Positions 35,781-45,211 of a stretch of 64,000 nt of DNA are shown piece by piece. How positions within the stretch are numbered: the first letter of the stretch is position 1; each line of letters begins with the position of its first letter. The translations under genes were made by a program, and so were the position numbers. Source of the DNA: Dorea sp. 5-2 (GTDB lineage Bacteria > Bacillota > Clostridia > Lachnospirales > Lachnospiraceae); contig NZ_KE159737.1 of NCBI RefSeq assembly GCF_000403455.2, positions 27,642 through 91,641 on the forward strand, read 5' to 3'. The notes beneath the pieces were generated by a model. It saw only the letters and a list, made by a program, of their open reading frames with translations, was not told where the DNA came from and made no database searches.

Positions 35781-37028
35781 ATGGGAAAAGTATATGTATT
35801 AGGAGGAGCGCAGACTGATTTTGAAAGGAACTGGAATAAAGAAGGTAAGAATGTAATCGCACTTTTAAAAGAAGTGGTTCAAGACGGTCTTAAGAATACG
35901 AATCTTCATTTGGCAGATATAAAAGAACTAAATAAAGAAAATAAAATCGCGTGCTTTGTGGGGAATTTCATAGCAGAGAAATATATAGAGCAGGGGCATT
36001 TGGGAGCGCTGCTTACGGAAGTAGACGAAGCATTTTACGGGATGCCCTCAGCCAGGTATGAAGCAGCCTGCGCATCCGGATCAGTTGCCCTTGATACTGC
36101 GGCTTCGAAGATTCGGGGAAATGAATACGACGTTGCACTGGTAATAGGATTTGAATTAATGAAGACGGTTTCTGCAAAAATTGGCGGGGATTTTTTAGGC
36201 AGGGCAGCATATTATCCGACAGAAGGGGAAGGGATAGAGTTTCCTTTTCCGAAACTTTTCGGACGTCTGGCAGACGAGCTGATCGATAGGTATGGCTATT
36301 GCGAAGAAAGATTTATGGAGAATCTTGCCATGATATCAGCTAAGAATTATGGGAATGCAAAGCGAAATCCCTATGCGCAGACAAGAAAATGGTTCATGAA
36401 TCAGGAGCAGGCGAATCTTCGGAAAACCAAGCTGAATCCTATTGTAGGGGGGCGTCTGGCAGTTTCCGACTGTTCACAGGTAACGGATGGAGCGGCAATG
36501 GTTGTCTTAGTTTCTGAAAGATTTCTGAAGAATAATTTTGTTCAGAAGAAACCGGTATTAAAAGGGTACGGACATCGAGTTGCGCCTATGACTTTCAATA
36601 AAAAAATAGAAGAGAGCAGGGGAAAGGAGTATATTTTGCCATGGACAAGACAGGCTGTTTTGGATGCATATTCACGGGCTGGGATGGGTGTGGAAAATAT
36701 AGATTTTTTTGAGACTCATGATTGTTTTACATCTAGTGAATATGCAGCAGTCTCTGCATTTGGAATAACAGAACCGGGGAAAGAGTATACGGCGATAGAA
36801 AGGGGGCTGACCCAGCTTACAGGAAGTTATCCTATAAATCCAAGCGGAGGGCTGATAGGAGGCGGACATCCGGTAGGTGCAAGCGGAGTCAGGATGTTTT
36901 TGGATTTGTATAAGCAATTAGCAGGGGAGGCGGGGGGATACCAAGTGGAAAAGGCTGAAAATGGAATGATGCTGAATATCGGAGGTTCAGCAACCACTAA
37001 CTATACATTTATCATTGGAAATGAATAA
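35781..37028 (+). CDS. Thiolase-family protein (acyl-CoA acyltransferase)
   Basis: A 415-residue thiolase. The active-site Cys is about residue 97 ([12 protein letters not shown]). His363 in [13 protein letters not shown] and the [10 protein letters not shown] segment match the SCP-x/thiolase subgroup. Thiolases condense or cleave acyl-CoAs, for example two acetyl-CoA to acetoacetyl-CoA. It lies 16 bp after the 3-hydroxyacyl-CoA dehydrogenase gene behind a GAGGAGG site. In this setting condensation to acetoacetyl-CoA followed by reduction would give 3-hydroxybutyryl-CoA; chain length is not readable from the sequence. Confidence 0.85.
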   Translation: MGKVYVLGGAQTDFERNWNKEGKNVIALLKEVVQDGLKNTNLHLADIKELNKENKIACFVGNFIAEKYIEQGHLGALLTEVDEAFYGMPSARYEAACASGSVALDTAASKIRGNEYDVALVIGFELMKTVSAKIGGDFLGRAAYYPTEGEGIEFPFPKLFGRLADELIDRYGYCEERFMENLAMISAKNYGNAKRNPYAQTRKWFMNQEQANLRKTKLNPIVGGRLAVSDCSQVTDGAAMVVLVSERFLKNNFVQKKPVLKGYGHRVAPMTFNKKIEESRGKEYILPWTRQAVLDAYSRAGMGVENIDFFETHDCFTSSEYAAVSAFGITEPGKEYTAIERGLTQLTGSYPINPSGGLIGGGHPVGASGVRMFLDLYKQLAGEAGGYQVEKAENGMMLNIGGSATTNYTFIIGNE

Positions 37029-37054
37029 GGAGAGTTTTTTTCGGAGGATATGCT

Positions 37055-37969
37055 GTGAGTATTGGATTGAGCGATATTTTGGAATTTTTGGACTCAGAAG
37101 GGATTCCATATCAATATGAGGGAGAAAAGCACCTCAAAATAAAGGGCTTCTGTGAAGTGGAACATTTGGAGCAGCATTGTGTAACATGGGCGGCTAATCC
37201 AGAGTTGATTCACTATGACGAGGCGAAGCGGATAAAAGAATTACTGGTTGTAGTAAGTAAAGAGGGATTTATGGGAAATGAGAAGATAAATCGTATTGTA
37301 TGCGAGGATCCTAGAAGGGTCTTTTTTAAAATTCTTTCCCACTTTTTTTATAAAGAACCGGAAAGAAAAATCTGCCAGGATTCGATTGTACTTACGAAAA
37401 ACATTGGGAAAAATGTATCGATTGGACATCAATGTTTTTTAAATGAAGAGGTTGAGATTGGGGATCATGTATCTATAGGGAATCATGTGTCTATAGAATG
37501 TCCGGCACAAATCGGAAACAATACAATCATACATTCGGGAACTGTGATAGGTACAGATGGATTCGGATATTTTCAGGAAAATGGAAAGTATCAGAAAATA
37601 CCGCATTTTGGAGGCGTATTTATAGGAAAAGAAGTAGAGATTGGCGCGAATGTATGTATAGACAGAGGGACGCTGAGAGATACCTATATAGGGGACAGAG
37701 TAAAGATTGATAATTTATGCCATATTGCCCATAATGTCAAAATTATGGAGGATAGTATGGTGGTTGCAATGTCTTTGCTGTGCGGAAGCAGCTTATTAAA
37801 GCGTGAGACATATGTTGCACCAGGGGCAGTTATAAGGAATCAGGTGGTTGTAGGTGAGGAAAGTTTAATCGGCATGGGGGCAGTTGTGACGAAAGATGTT
37901 GAAGCTAATTCAGTCATGGCAGGAGTACCGGCAAAGAAGTTAAGAAAAAACATAGGAAAGAAGGAATAG
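37055..37969 (+). CDS. LpxD-like acyltransferase (hexapeptide repeat)
   Basis: A 304-residue acyltransferase starting with GTG after CGGAGGA. The N-terminal 100 residues form an LpxD-like nucleotide-sugar-binding domain. The beta-helix carries hexapeptide repeats and the LpxD hallmark segments GTVIGTDGFGYF, KIPHFGGVFIGKEVEIGA and DRGTLRDTYIG, KIDNLCHIAHNV with the catalytic-type His. LpxD transfers 3-hydroxyacyl groups to UDP-glucosamine derivatives in Gram-negative lipid A synthesis. This Clostridia-like organism shows no lipid A genes here, so a 3-hydroxyacyl transfer onto a surface-glycan amino sugar is the better guess. It follows the thiolase by 26 bp. Confidence 0.83.
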   Translation: MSIGLSDILEFLDSEGIPYQYEGEKHLKIKGFCEVEHLEQHCVTWAANPELIHYDEAKRIKELLVVVSKEGFMGNEKINRIVCEDPRRVFFKILSHFFYKEPERKICQDSIVLTKNIGKNVSIGHQCFLNEEVEIGDHVSIGNHVSIECPAQIGNNTIIHSGTVIGTDGFGYFQENGKYQKIPHFGGVFIGKEVEIGANVCIDRGTLRDTYIGDRVKIDNLCHIAHNVKIMEDSMVVAMSLLCGSSLLKRETYVAPGAVIRNQVVVGEESLIGMGAVVTKDVEANSVMAGVPAKKLRKNIGKKE

Positions 37970-37970
37970 A

Positions 37971-38152
37971 ATGAAATATGCATTAACATGCTGCGGGAGA
38001 ATCGCGGCAAACTATAACAAGGCAGTCTAAAACAACAATTTAGAACTAACTGCCGTCTGTGACATTATCTCAGACCATATGGAACGCCTGTTAGAAAAAT
38101 ATGATTTACAAAATGCTGCCTTAATCAAACGCTGCACAGACTACTTGAAAAA
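37971..38152 (+). pseudogene. N-terminal fragment of a WbpB-like oxidoreductase
   Basis: ATG 37971 encodes KYALTCCGRIAANYNKAV, then an in-frame stop, then NNNLELTAVCDIISDHMERL and more homology to residues 20-55 of the WbpB-like protein at 12290. The conserved LIGCG glycine motif has mutated and the rest of the gene is gone. Confidence 0.75.
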
Positions 38153-38169
38153 GATAAGTATTATCCGGA

Positions 38170-38568
38170 TATTAAAAATAATAAACCAGAAGGATTTAAG
38201 CTAACTAAGACGGATAAAATAAGAATTTGTTATTCTTTTAGAAGTATGGAATATAAAGTTCAGGCAGATATCATTGTAGATTAATTATATGTAGGTTGTA
38301 TGGCAGTATAGGAGTAGAGTGTTTGGCATTGGGAATTCCTGTAATAATATATATCAATCCGGATGTTGAAACGTATATCAAAGAGGAATTGGATAGGGAT
38401 ATCCCTGTTGTTAGTGCAATTCTACATACAATCTATGAAGTATTGAAGGGTCTTGTAAGTAATCATCAAAAAAGACAAGAATTGCAAAAAAGGGCAAGAA
38501 AGTATGCAGAAAAATAGGCTATTGATACAGGAAAAAATGTAAAGAGTCTTGTGGGCATGATGGCATAG
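38170..38568 (+). pseudogene. Degraded glycosyltransferase C-terminus
   Basis: The frame reads ...VQADIIVD, a stop, LYVG, then a frameshift into YGSIGVECLALGIPVIIYINPDVETYIKEEL and a premature stop at 38515, with plausible homology continuing to 38568. It resembles the donor-site half of GT-B proteins such as the one at 20418 (DQLY...GIPVI). At least two stops and one frameshift are present, so it is dead. Confidence 0.72.
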
Positions 38569-38634
38569 ATGAAATAGGAAGTGTGTATAAAAAGAGCAGT
38601 TTGATTTTACATAGAAATAGAAGGAAAAAATGTA

Positions 38635-39714
38635 ATGAAAATAGCATCGGTTGTAGGCGCAAGACCTCAGTTTATAAAGGCGGCGGCAGTCTCACGAGTG
38701 ATTAGAAAATATGCAACAGAAATATTGGTTCATACCGGACAGCATTATGACAGTAATATGTCCAATATATTTTTTGAGCAGTTGGATATTCCAAAACCGA
38801 AGTATAACTTGGGCGTGGGTTCAGGTTCCCATGCAGAACAAACGGCAGAAATGTTGGTTAAATTAGAGGAAATTTATTTAAAAGAAGAACCAAATTATGT
38901 GTTAGTATACGGGGATACAAATTCTACATTGGCTGCGGCGCTGGCGGCATCTAAAATATTAGTTCCGGTGATTCATGTGGAAGCAGGGTTGCGGTCTTTT
39001 AATAGGGCAATGCCAGAAGAACAAAATAGAATATTGACGGATCATATTTCACAATATTTATTTTGTCCGACACAGACTGCGGTAAAGCATTTAGAGAAAG
39101 AAAATATTACAGCTAATGTATATTGTATTGGAGATGTGATGTGTGATGCGGTACACTTTTATCTAAAAAAGATAAGAGAAATTCCCCAAAGTACCTTTAT
39201 GACAAAACTTCACTTGCTGTTTGAGTGGGACAAGCAATTGCAAAATTGGTATATTGCCACAGTGCATAGAGCCGAAAATACAGAAAATGAAATAGCGTTG
39301 TGTGAAATATTAAATGCTTTTGAGAAATTAGAGTACCCTGTTATTTTTCCGGTGCATCCAAGGATTAGGAAATTTATTGACCGGCTTATGGACAAAAATC
39401 ACTATCGAAATATATGTTTTGTTGAGCCGTTGGGATATTTAGAGATGCTTTATTTTACGGACAATGCAATAAAAGTGATAACTGATTCAGGAGGCTTACA
39501 GAAAGAAGCATATATTATGCATAAGAATGTTGTTACGTTGAGAAACCAGACAGAATGGGTAGAAACACTTGAGGGCAACCATAATATATTATGTACGATT
39601 GATGGCAAAAGCATTATTGAAGCTGTTCAAAGAACAGATATTAAAGAGCACTTTGATGATTGCTTATATGGCAATGGGAATGCGGCAGAAAAAATGTGTA
39701 AAATATTGTTTTAA
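38635..39714 (+). CDS. wbpI: WbpI/WecB-like UDP-sugar 2-epimerase (non-hydrolysing)
   Basis: A 359-residue UDP-GlcNAc 2-epimerase-family protein. Landmarks are GARPQFIKAAAVSR, HTGQHYDSNMSN, VYGDTNSTLAAAL, HVEAGLRSFNR, PEEQNR and ITDSGGLQKEA, all catalytic or UDP-binding segments of the family. The LGVGSGSHAEQTAEM stretch and the wbpB, wbpE and wbpD homologues in the locus favour WbpI/WlbD (UDP-GlcNAc(3NAc)A to UDP-ManNAc(3NAc)A) over plain WecB/MnaA. It is separated from the rest of the pathway by several dead genes. Confidence 0.87.
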   Translation: MKIASVVGARPQFIKAAAVSRVIRKYATEILVHTGQHYDSNMSNIFFEQLDIPKPKYNLGVGSGSHAEQTAEMLVKLEEIYLKEEPNYVLVYGDTNSTLAAALAASKILVPVIHVEAGLRSFNRAMPEEQNRILTDHISQYLFCPTQTAVKHLEKENITANVYCIGDVMCDAVHFYLKKIREIPQSTFMTKLHLLFEWDKQLQNWYIATVHRAENTENEIALCEILNAFEKLEYPVIFPVHPRIRKFIDRLMDKNHYRNICFVEPLGYLEMLYFTDNAIKVITDSGGLQKEAYIMHKNVVTLRNQTEWVETLEGNHNILCTIDGKSIIEAVQRTDIKEHFDDCLYGNGNAAEKMCKILF

Positions 39715-39773
39715 TTCTATATTTTATAACAGTAGGATAAAAATTAGGGAAAACCTTAATTTTTTCTAAGGGA

Positions 39774-39818
39774 GATGTAGAGATACTTGAAAAATCCGAA
39801 TTATGTTGGCTGTTTTAA
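39774..39818 (+). pseudogene. 3'-end remnant of a wbpA-like gene
   Basis: Forty-five bases encode DVEILEKSELCWLF and a stop, matching the C-terminus of the dehydrogenase at 28128 (DVDALEKSGLCWWRL). Nothing upstream belongs to that gene. It marks a recombination or deletion scar. Confidence 0.65.
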
Positions 39819-39923
39819 GGCGGATAGGGAGATACGAAGCCTCGATTAGTCACTGGTCATCATACCCGTTCCCCATTCCGTAAAAAAGTAATTATCCAGA
39901 TGATGGGATTCTGTAGATTTTTA

Positions 39924-39952
39924 TTGAAGCGGTGGACTAAAATTGGTATACT
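39924..39952 (+). promoter_or_regulatory. Sigma-A type promoter for the epimerase unit
   Basis: TTGAAG at 39924-39929 and TATACT at 39947-39952 are separated by 17 bp. It starts a new transcription unit with the ribulose-phosphate 3-epimerase-like gene. Confidence 0.65.
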
Positions 39953-40003
39953 ATCTAATGCATGAAGAAAGTGATAGTATAGTAGAAATGAGGATTGATA
40001 GAT

Positions 40004-40666
40004 ATGAATTTCGAATTAACCGCCTCCATGATGTGTGCTGATTACGGCAACCTGGAGAAAGAAGTAAAGAATCTGGCCGAGGGCGGTATCGACTCCTTCC
40101 ATATTGATATCATGGACGGACGATATGTGCCCAATTTTGCTATGTCATTGAATGATATGAGATACATAGCGTCAGTATCCCCTAAGCCGTTAGATGTACA
40201 TTTGATGATCGAGCACCCGAACAACCGGATTAATTTATTCCTGAATAATCTTCGTCAGGGCGATACCGTTTATATTCATCCAGAGGCTGAGTATCACCCG
40301 TCTACCACTTTGCAGAGTATTATTAACGCAGGGATGATCCCGGGAATTGCGATCAATCCGGGTACCAGTGTGGAGACCGTGATGGAGATGCTCAGAATTG
40401 TCAAGAAGGTGCTGGTGATGTCGGTGAATCCTGGCAACGCAGGGCAGATGTTTCTTCCTTATGTAGGAAAGAAGATTACGAAGCTGTTGTCAATGAAGGA
40501 AGATATGGATTTTGAACTTTACTGGGACGGGGCCTGCAGTGCAGATAAGATTCTTGAATTTGCACCGAAGGGCGTCAAGGGATTTGTGCTTGGGACTACG
40601 CTGCTGTTCGGAAAGAGCCAGCCGTATGGCGAGACGCTGCAGAAGATCCGGGAATTACAGTTCTGA
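40004..40666 (+). CDS. Ribulose-phosphate 3-epimerase-family protein
   Basis: A 220-residue TIM-barrel epimerase. I chose ATG 40004 with AGGA upstream over the in-frame TTG at 39995. Catalytic and metal-binding landmarks of the family are present: ELTASMMCADYGNL with the conserved Ser, HIDIMDGRYVPNFA, DVHLMIEHP, VMSVNPGNAGQMF and YWDGACS with the late Asp. The family interconverts D-ribulose 5-phosphate and D-xylulose 5-phosphate; related enzymes act on other ketose phosphates. It has its own promoter and precedes a broken ugd gene. Whether it serves central metabolism or the glycan locus is unclear. Confidence 0.83.
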   Translation: MNFELTASMMCADYGNLEKEVKNLAEGGIDSFHIDIMDGRYVPNFAMSLNDMRYIASVSPKPLDVHLMIEHPNNRINLFLNNLRQGDTVYIHPEAEYHPSTTLQSIINAGMIPGIAINPGTSVETVMEMLRIVKKVLVMSVNPGNAGQMFLPYVGKKITKLLSMKEDMDFELYWDGACSADKILEFAPKGVKGFVLGTTLLFGKSQPYGETLQKIRELQF

Positions 40667-40690
40667 TGAATCAGCAAGGAGCACATACAT

Positions 40691-41748
40691 ATGAAGATAA
40701 CGGTCATAGGGCTGGGATATGTCGGCTTGGCAAATGCGATACTGTTAGCCCAGCATAATGAAGTTACGGCAGTTGACATTATCCCCGAGAAAATAGAGAT
40801 GAATCGTATGTCGTGATAGCTACGCCGACGAATTATGATCCGGAGAAGAATTTCTTTGATACAAGTTCTGTTGAGAATGCAATTGAGAAGGTTCTTCTGT
40901 ATCAGCCGCAGGCGGTTATGGTGATTAAATCTACCATTCCGGTTGGATATGTAAAACATGTAAGAGAAAAATATGGGGTGGAGAACATTCTGTTTTCACC
41001 GGAATTCTTAAGGGAGGGTAAGGCGCTTTACGATAATCTTTATCCTTCCAGAATTATCGTGGGGGAGAAATCGGAGCGGGCAAGGAGATTTGCAGAGCTT
41101 TTAAGAGAAGGGGCGGTAAAGAAGGATATGCCAATACTGCTCATGAATCCCACAGAAGCAGAAGCGGTGAAATTATTTGCAAACACATATCTTGCTTTAA
41201 GAGTTGCGTATTTTAATGAATTAGACTCTTATGCGGAGATCAAGGAACTGGATGCCAGTCAGATCATAGAAGGCGTTTGTCTGGATCCGCGGATCGGGGC
41301 TCACTATAATAATCCTTCGTTCGGTTACGGCGGGTACTGCCTGCCCAAGGATACCAAGCAGCTGTTGGCAAATTATGAGGATGTTCCGCAGAATATCATG
41401 CGGGCAATCGTTGAGGCGAATCATACCCGGAAGGATCATATTGCGGATATGATCTTAAAGAAGTGTCCGAAGGTGGTTGGTATCTATCGTTTGACGATGA
41501 AAATGGAATCTGATAATTTCAGACAGTCGGCGATTCAGGGCGTTATGAGACGGCTGCGGGGAAAAGGTGCGGAGGTAGTGATATATGAACCGGCGCTCAA
41601 GGAAGAGAGCTTCGATGGGTTCAGGGTTATCCGTGATCTGGAGACATTCAAAAGAATGGCGGATGTCATCGCGGCGAATCGGATTACAGATGAATTGAAG
41701 AGTGTGAGTGAGAAGGTTTATACGAGAGATATCTATGTCAGAGATTAA
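40691..41748 (+). pseudogene. ugd: UDP-glucose 6-dehydrogenase with internal deletion and frameshift
   Basis: The first 39 codons (ITVIGLGYVGLANAILLAQ, then [10 protein letters not shown]) encode the NAD-binding start of UDP-glucose dehydrogenase and end at a stop near 40816. The remaining 311 codons in another frame resume at [17 protein letters not shown] and run to the end with the catalytic [10 protein letters not shown] segment. Roughly 45 codons are missing between them, by comparison with the family's usual layout. The join point is near 40805. A C-terminal product from ATG 40813 would lack the NAD site, so the gene is almost surely dead. Confidence 0.82.
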
Positions 41749-41800
41749 TTGATATCATGCGTCACGAGCCGGATGATCTTGGCAAAAGGTGAATGTATCA

Positions 41801-41844
41801 AAGGGAATCAAAGTGTCACAATTTTGATTCCCTTATGCTTTTTA
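41801..41844. terminator. Bidirectional rho-independent terminator
   Basis: A perfect 12-bp inverted repeat (AAGGGAATCAAA and its complement) with a T-rich tail separates the plus-strand glycan locus from the minus-strand glycosyltransferase genes that converge on it. Confidence 0.8.
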
Positions 41845-41870
41845 TTAAATCAGTCCGGCGTATCCTGGCT

Positions 41871-44800
41871 TTATTCCACTTGGCAGGAGTGAAGCGCACT
41901 CAGAATCTCCTGCTTCAGCCTCAATACCTCCAGATCATCCGGAAGAAGGGAGATAAGCTGTGCATTCACCCCATAAGCCTCATTCCACTGCTGATTCGCC
42001 ATCAGCCCATGAAGCATCTGCTTCACCTGCCCGCCCAGGATTGCGAATTCCGGAGAGGCCGGCTGAGGCGGATTCTTAAGCAGTTCATTCAGATATTTCG
42101 TCAATCCGCTGACTGCAATGGACAATTGCGGGCAGAGATGCAGGGCCTCAGTCAGAAGAGGGACGCATCCGGCATAGTCCTGTGCATCTAACAGTTGCAG
42201 TGCATTCTGGATACGCACTGCGAATTTATACTTCGCAGGCAATATATAAGAATCGACATCATTCAAAAGCTCATCCCGGTAAATCATTTTCGCGTCGGCG
42301 ATGACACTTTCGCAATATTCATTCAACAATGCCAGCAGGCGGGACGGCTCTAAAAGTCCCTGTGTCAGCTGTCTTTCAAGAAAATGCTGGATCAGCCGTT
42401 CTGCAAAGAGCGGATAACCGGATTCAGATAATCCGGGAAGAAGCTTCTGGCAGAAATCATCCATATCAGGAAGCCTGGTGCGCTGAGCCAGCGATCTGGC
42501 GCAGATATCCCAGTCATCAAGAGTAAGCCTGCCTAATAACACTTCCAGAGAAAAACCATTTCTTACGGCCATTTCAACCAACGGTGTCAGGAAATGTACC
42601 GGGCAATTTCCGGCGCATAACTGCCAGAAACTATAAATTTCATCATGTTGCTTCAATTCTTCGGCATAGTATGCCTTTTGAAGAGTTACATAGAAATTAT
42701 CGGAAGAAAGGCCGGCGTAACCGCTTAGAATAGCCTCCTTCTGGGCAGGATACCGTCTTTTCCATTCATCCAGATTCTCATACTGTGGTTCGATGCGGGA
42801 CTTATCCTCCCAGGGGATCCAGGAAAGGAGCTGGTTTATTGCGGAGTCTGCGCCTGTTGCAATCTCTGACGCAAAGAACAATCCTTTCACATAGACAGAC
42901 ACAGCCTGCATTTCCCCGCTGGCAAATGTAGAAGTGATCCCGTTCTGTGTCATAGCCTTTTCTGAATGTTGCCACAGATATTCCAAGGTCTGTCTGTACT
43001 GCCTGACAAATTCCAGACCTTTCTTGTATTCCTTCAGATTCCAGCAGAGGTTGACAAGCTTAACAGCCAGGTTAAGACGCCCGACTTCCAACAACCGGGG
43101 AGAACCAAGAAGACGCTCGCCTTCCTCAAGGGCAAGCTTCTGGTTTCCGGTATAGGAAATAAGCGCCGGAAGCTCAAGCTGAAGCCACATTTCCAGAGAA
43201 TCCGGTTTACTCGTCTTCTGTGCAAGCGTAAGTCCTTTCCGGCAATACTCGATTGCAGTATCAAATTCCCCGGAACTGGAGTATTCCTGGGCGGCCTGGG
43301 CATACAGGTGGGCGGATGCCGGTTCGGTCTTGAGGCGTTTCACCAGAAGAGCCAGATTCCGGTCAGATTTTTCAGCCTGCTGCGAATCATTTTTCACACC
43401 GACATAGCCGAAGTGATGTACGAAGGCGCTGAATTTCTTGCTTGGTTCCGGATATGGTTTTATATTCTCGTGAATCGGGAAAACAAAGCGTGTCTCCGGT
43501 AGCAGACGGCACATGCGCCCTACATATGCGTCTGCATAGGAAATGCCCTCCCAGTCCGTATAATTCCGCTGAATGTAAAATGCTGTCTGATACTGCCGGT
43601 ATTCACCGCTTTTAAAGAAATAGAGGATTTCGTCCACATCCTCAAACCATTCGTCATCATCAAGATAGAGGAACCATTCCCCTCTGGCGGCACCAAGTCC
43701 CGCATTCCGGGCCTTGGCGAAATCATTGCACCAGGTAAATGGAATGATGTGAGGGGTATATTGCTCTGCCAGCTCCAAAGTGTCCGGACTGCTTCCCGTG
43801 TAGACGATGATCAGCTCGCTGTCAAGCTCACGCAGGAGAGGCTTGAGAGACGCCAGGCACCGGCCGAGGGTTGCCATACGGTCGGATACCAGAAGTGAGA
43901 TGGTAAGTTGTATTTTCATGGTTGAGGGCTCCTTCGTTTCGTTAATTTTATCATTATCAGGGCTCGTGACAGAAAAATTCCGGCCGGATGCGGTATCTAG
44001 TATCCAGTCAGCACAATTCTTCCATGTCAGGTCACGCAGAACTTTTTCATATCCTTTCTGGATCATGGCCTCCGCCTTCGCAGGATTGTTCAGCAGATCC
44101 CGGGCAATTGCCGGAAGCCGGTCAAGATGCAAAAGGTCGTAGAATGCAATATCCTGCCCGTCCGTAAAATACTCCTCAGCCCATGAACTGCGGTCTGTAA
44201 GGGGAAGGGAATGCTGTAGTAAAGTATTGAAGATCCGGTCATGCGTCCCGGATTTGAAGCCCGGAAATACATTCAGGTTGATCTTCGCATCCGCCATATA
44301 TGCCAAAGTCTCGCCATATGGAATCCTGTCGTCAATCCGGTGTACATTCGGATACTGTGCACAGCTGTGATTCTCCCAGCCCCGTCCCAGAAGATACAGA
44401 TCAAAACCGGCGTTGGCAAGAACCGTTATCACGCGTTCCCGCTGATACATGCGGACTGCCCAGTCAACATTCTCTGAATACGCAAATAACACCCGCAGAG
44501 TATCCTCAGAGACAGCCAGATTCTTCTGCTTTAGAGTAAGCAGAAGCGCCTGCTCCAGGTTCAGAGTGCTGTCGGCTGTCAGATTCTGATACATGAGTTG
44601 ATAGAGTTCCTGTATGTCGGGCCTGTCTTTTAAACGTTCATTAAGCATAGCAAGCCTGTCCTGCGGACGGTAATAGGTTCCGCAAAATAAGATGTCATAT
44701 TTCCGTTCGGCATAGGGAATGACAGGAGCATCCTGGGATGGCACGACACCGACGTGAGGCATGAAGTCCACGTGGAGAACTTCTTTTGAAAAATATCTCC

Positions 44801-45161
44801 GCACATAATCTACGTGATCCCGGTCACAGCAGAACAGCCGGTAGTGCTTCGAATGCCACAGAAGAGTCGGATGAAAATGTAAGGGAGGATCCATGAGTAT
44901 GTCGACAACCAGCGTTTCCCAGGCATCCCAGGTCTCGATCAATACATCCTGCCGGACACACATCCCGTCAAAGCAGACCGCCAGATCTATCTTTGTGGAA
45001 GCAAATTCTATAAAACGAGCATAAGAATGCGGTGATTCGTCCGACGGGGCAGTCATATCAAAAATGAAGGTTTCATGACCTTTGGACCGGAATTCATGAT
45101 CTAACTGATCGACAAAGAAATTAAATGATTCGATGTCGGTATAAAACATAGCGATTCGCAT
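41871..45161 (-). CDS. CgeB-like glycosyltransferase fused to a GT2/TPR glycosyltransferase
   Basis: A 1096-residue cytoplasmic protein. Residues 1-395 are a CgeB-like GT-B domain (MRIAMFYTDIESFNFF, KYDILFCGTYYRPQDR, DAKINLNVFPGFKSGTHDR). After a short linker a GT2 domain begins at Met415, with the metal-binding YLDDDEWFED motif near residue 500, followed by a long helical TPR-like region. Residues 415-1096 are a paralogue of the free-standing 671-residue protein at 53322. An AAGGAG site lies 9 bases before the Met415 codon, the same spacing as for the free-standing gene, so a second product may start there. Being next to the flagellins, it probably glycosylates flagellin. Confidence 0.85.
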   Translation of the reverse strand: MRIAMFYTDIESFNFFVDQLDHEFRSKGHETFIFDMTAPSDESPHSYARFIEFASTKIDLAVCFDGMCVRQDVLIETWDAWETLVVDILMDPPLHFHPTLLWHSKHYRLFCCDRDHVDYVRRYFSKEVLHVDFMPHVGVVPSQDAPVIPYAERKYDILFCGTYYRPQDRLAMLNERLKDRPDIQELYQLMYQNLTADSTLNLEQALLLTLKQKNLAVSEDTLRVLFAYSENVDWAVRMYQRERVITVLANAGFDLYLLGRGWENHSCAQYPNVHRIDDRIPYGETLAYMADAKINLNVFPGFKSGTHDRIFNTLLQHSLPLTDRSSWAEEYFTDGQDIAFYDLLHLDRLPAIARDLLNNPAKAEAMIQKGYEKVLRDLTWKNCADWILDTASGRNFSVTSPDNDKINETKEPSTMKIQLTISLLVSDRMATLGRCLASLKPLLRELDSELIIVYTGSSPDTLELAEQYTPHIIPFTWCNDFAKARNAGLGAARGEWFLYLDDDEWFEDVDEILYFFKSGEYRQYQTAFYIQRNYTDWEGISYADAYVGRMCRLLPETRFVFPIHENIKPYPEPSKKFSAFVHHFGYVGVKNDSQQAEKSDRNLALLVKRLKTEPASAHLYAQAAQEYSSSGEFDTAIEYCRKGLTLAQKTSKPDSLEMWLQLELPALISYTGNQKLALEEGERLLGSPRLLEVGRLNLAVKLVNLCWNLKEYKKGLEFVRQYRQTLEYLWQHSEKAMTQNGITSTFASGEMQAVSVYVKGLFFASEIATGADSAINQLLSWIPWEDKSRIEPQYENLDEWKRRYPAQKEAILSGYAGLSSDNFYVTLQKAYYAEELKQHDEIYSFWQLCAGNCPVHFLTPLVEMAVRNGFSLEVLLGRLTLDDWDICARSLAQRTRLPDMDDFCQKLLPGLSESGYPLFAERLIQHFLERQLTQGLLEPSRLLALLNEYCESVIADAKMIYRDELLNDVDSYILPAKYKFAVRIQNALQLLDAQDYAGCVPLLTEALHLCPQLSIAVSGLTKYLNELLKNPPQPASPEFAILGGQVKQMLHGLMANQQWNEAYGVNAQLISLLPDDLEVLRLKQEILSALHSCQVE

Positions 45162-45211
45162 CTTAAAGAGTCCTCCAATATTTTTTAGTCTTTATACATT
45201 TTACCATTCTT

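Noticed and set aside
39831..39900. Possible structured RNA before the ribulose-phosphate 3-epimerase-like gene
   Set aside because: It lies upstream of the identified promoter and shows no clear stem system.
42966..43502. 178-residue plus-strand frame opposite the CgeB-GT2 gene
   Set aside because: It lies wholly inside a well-supported coding gene and looks like an antisense shadow.
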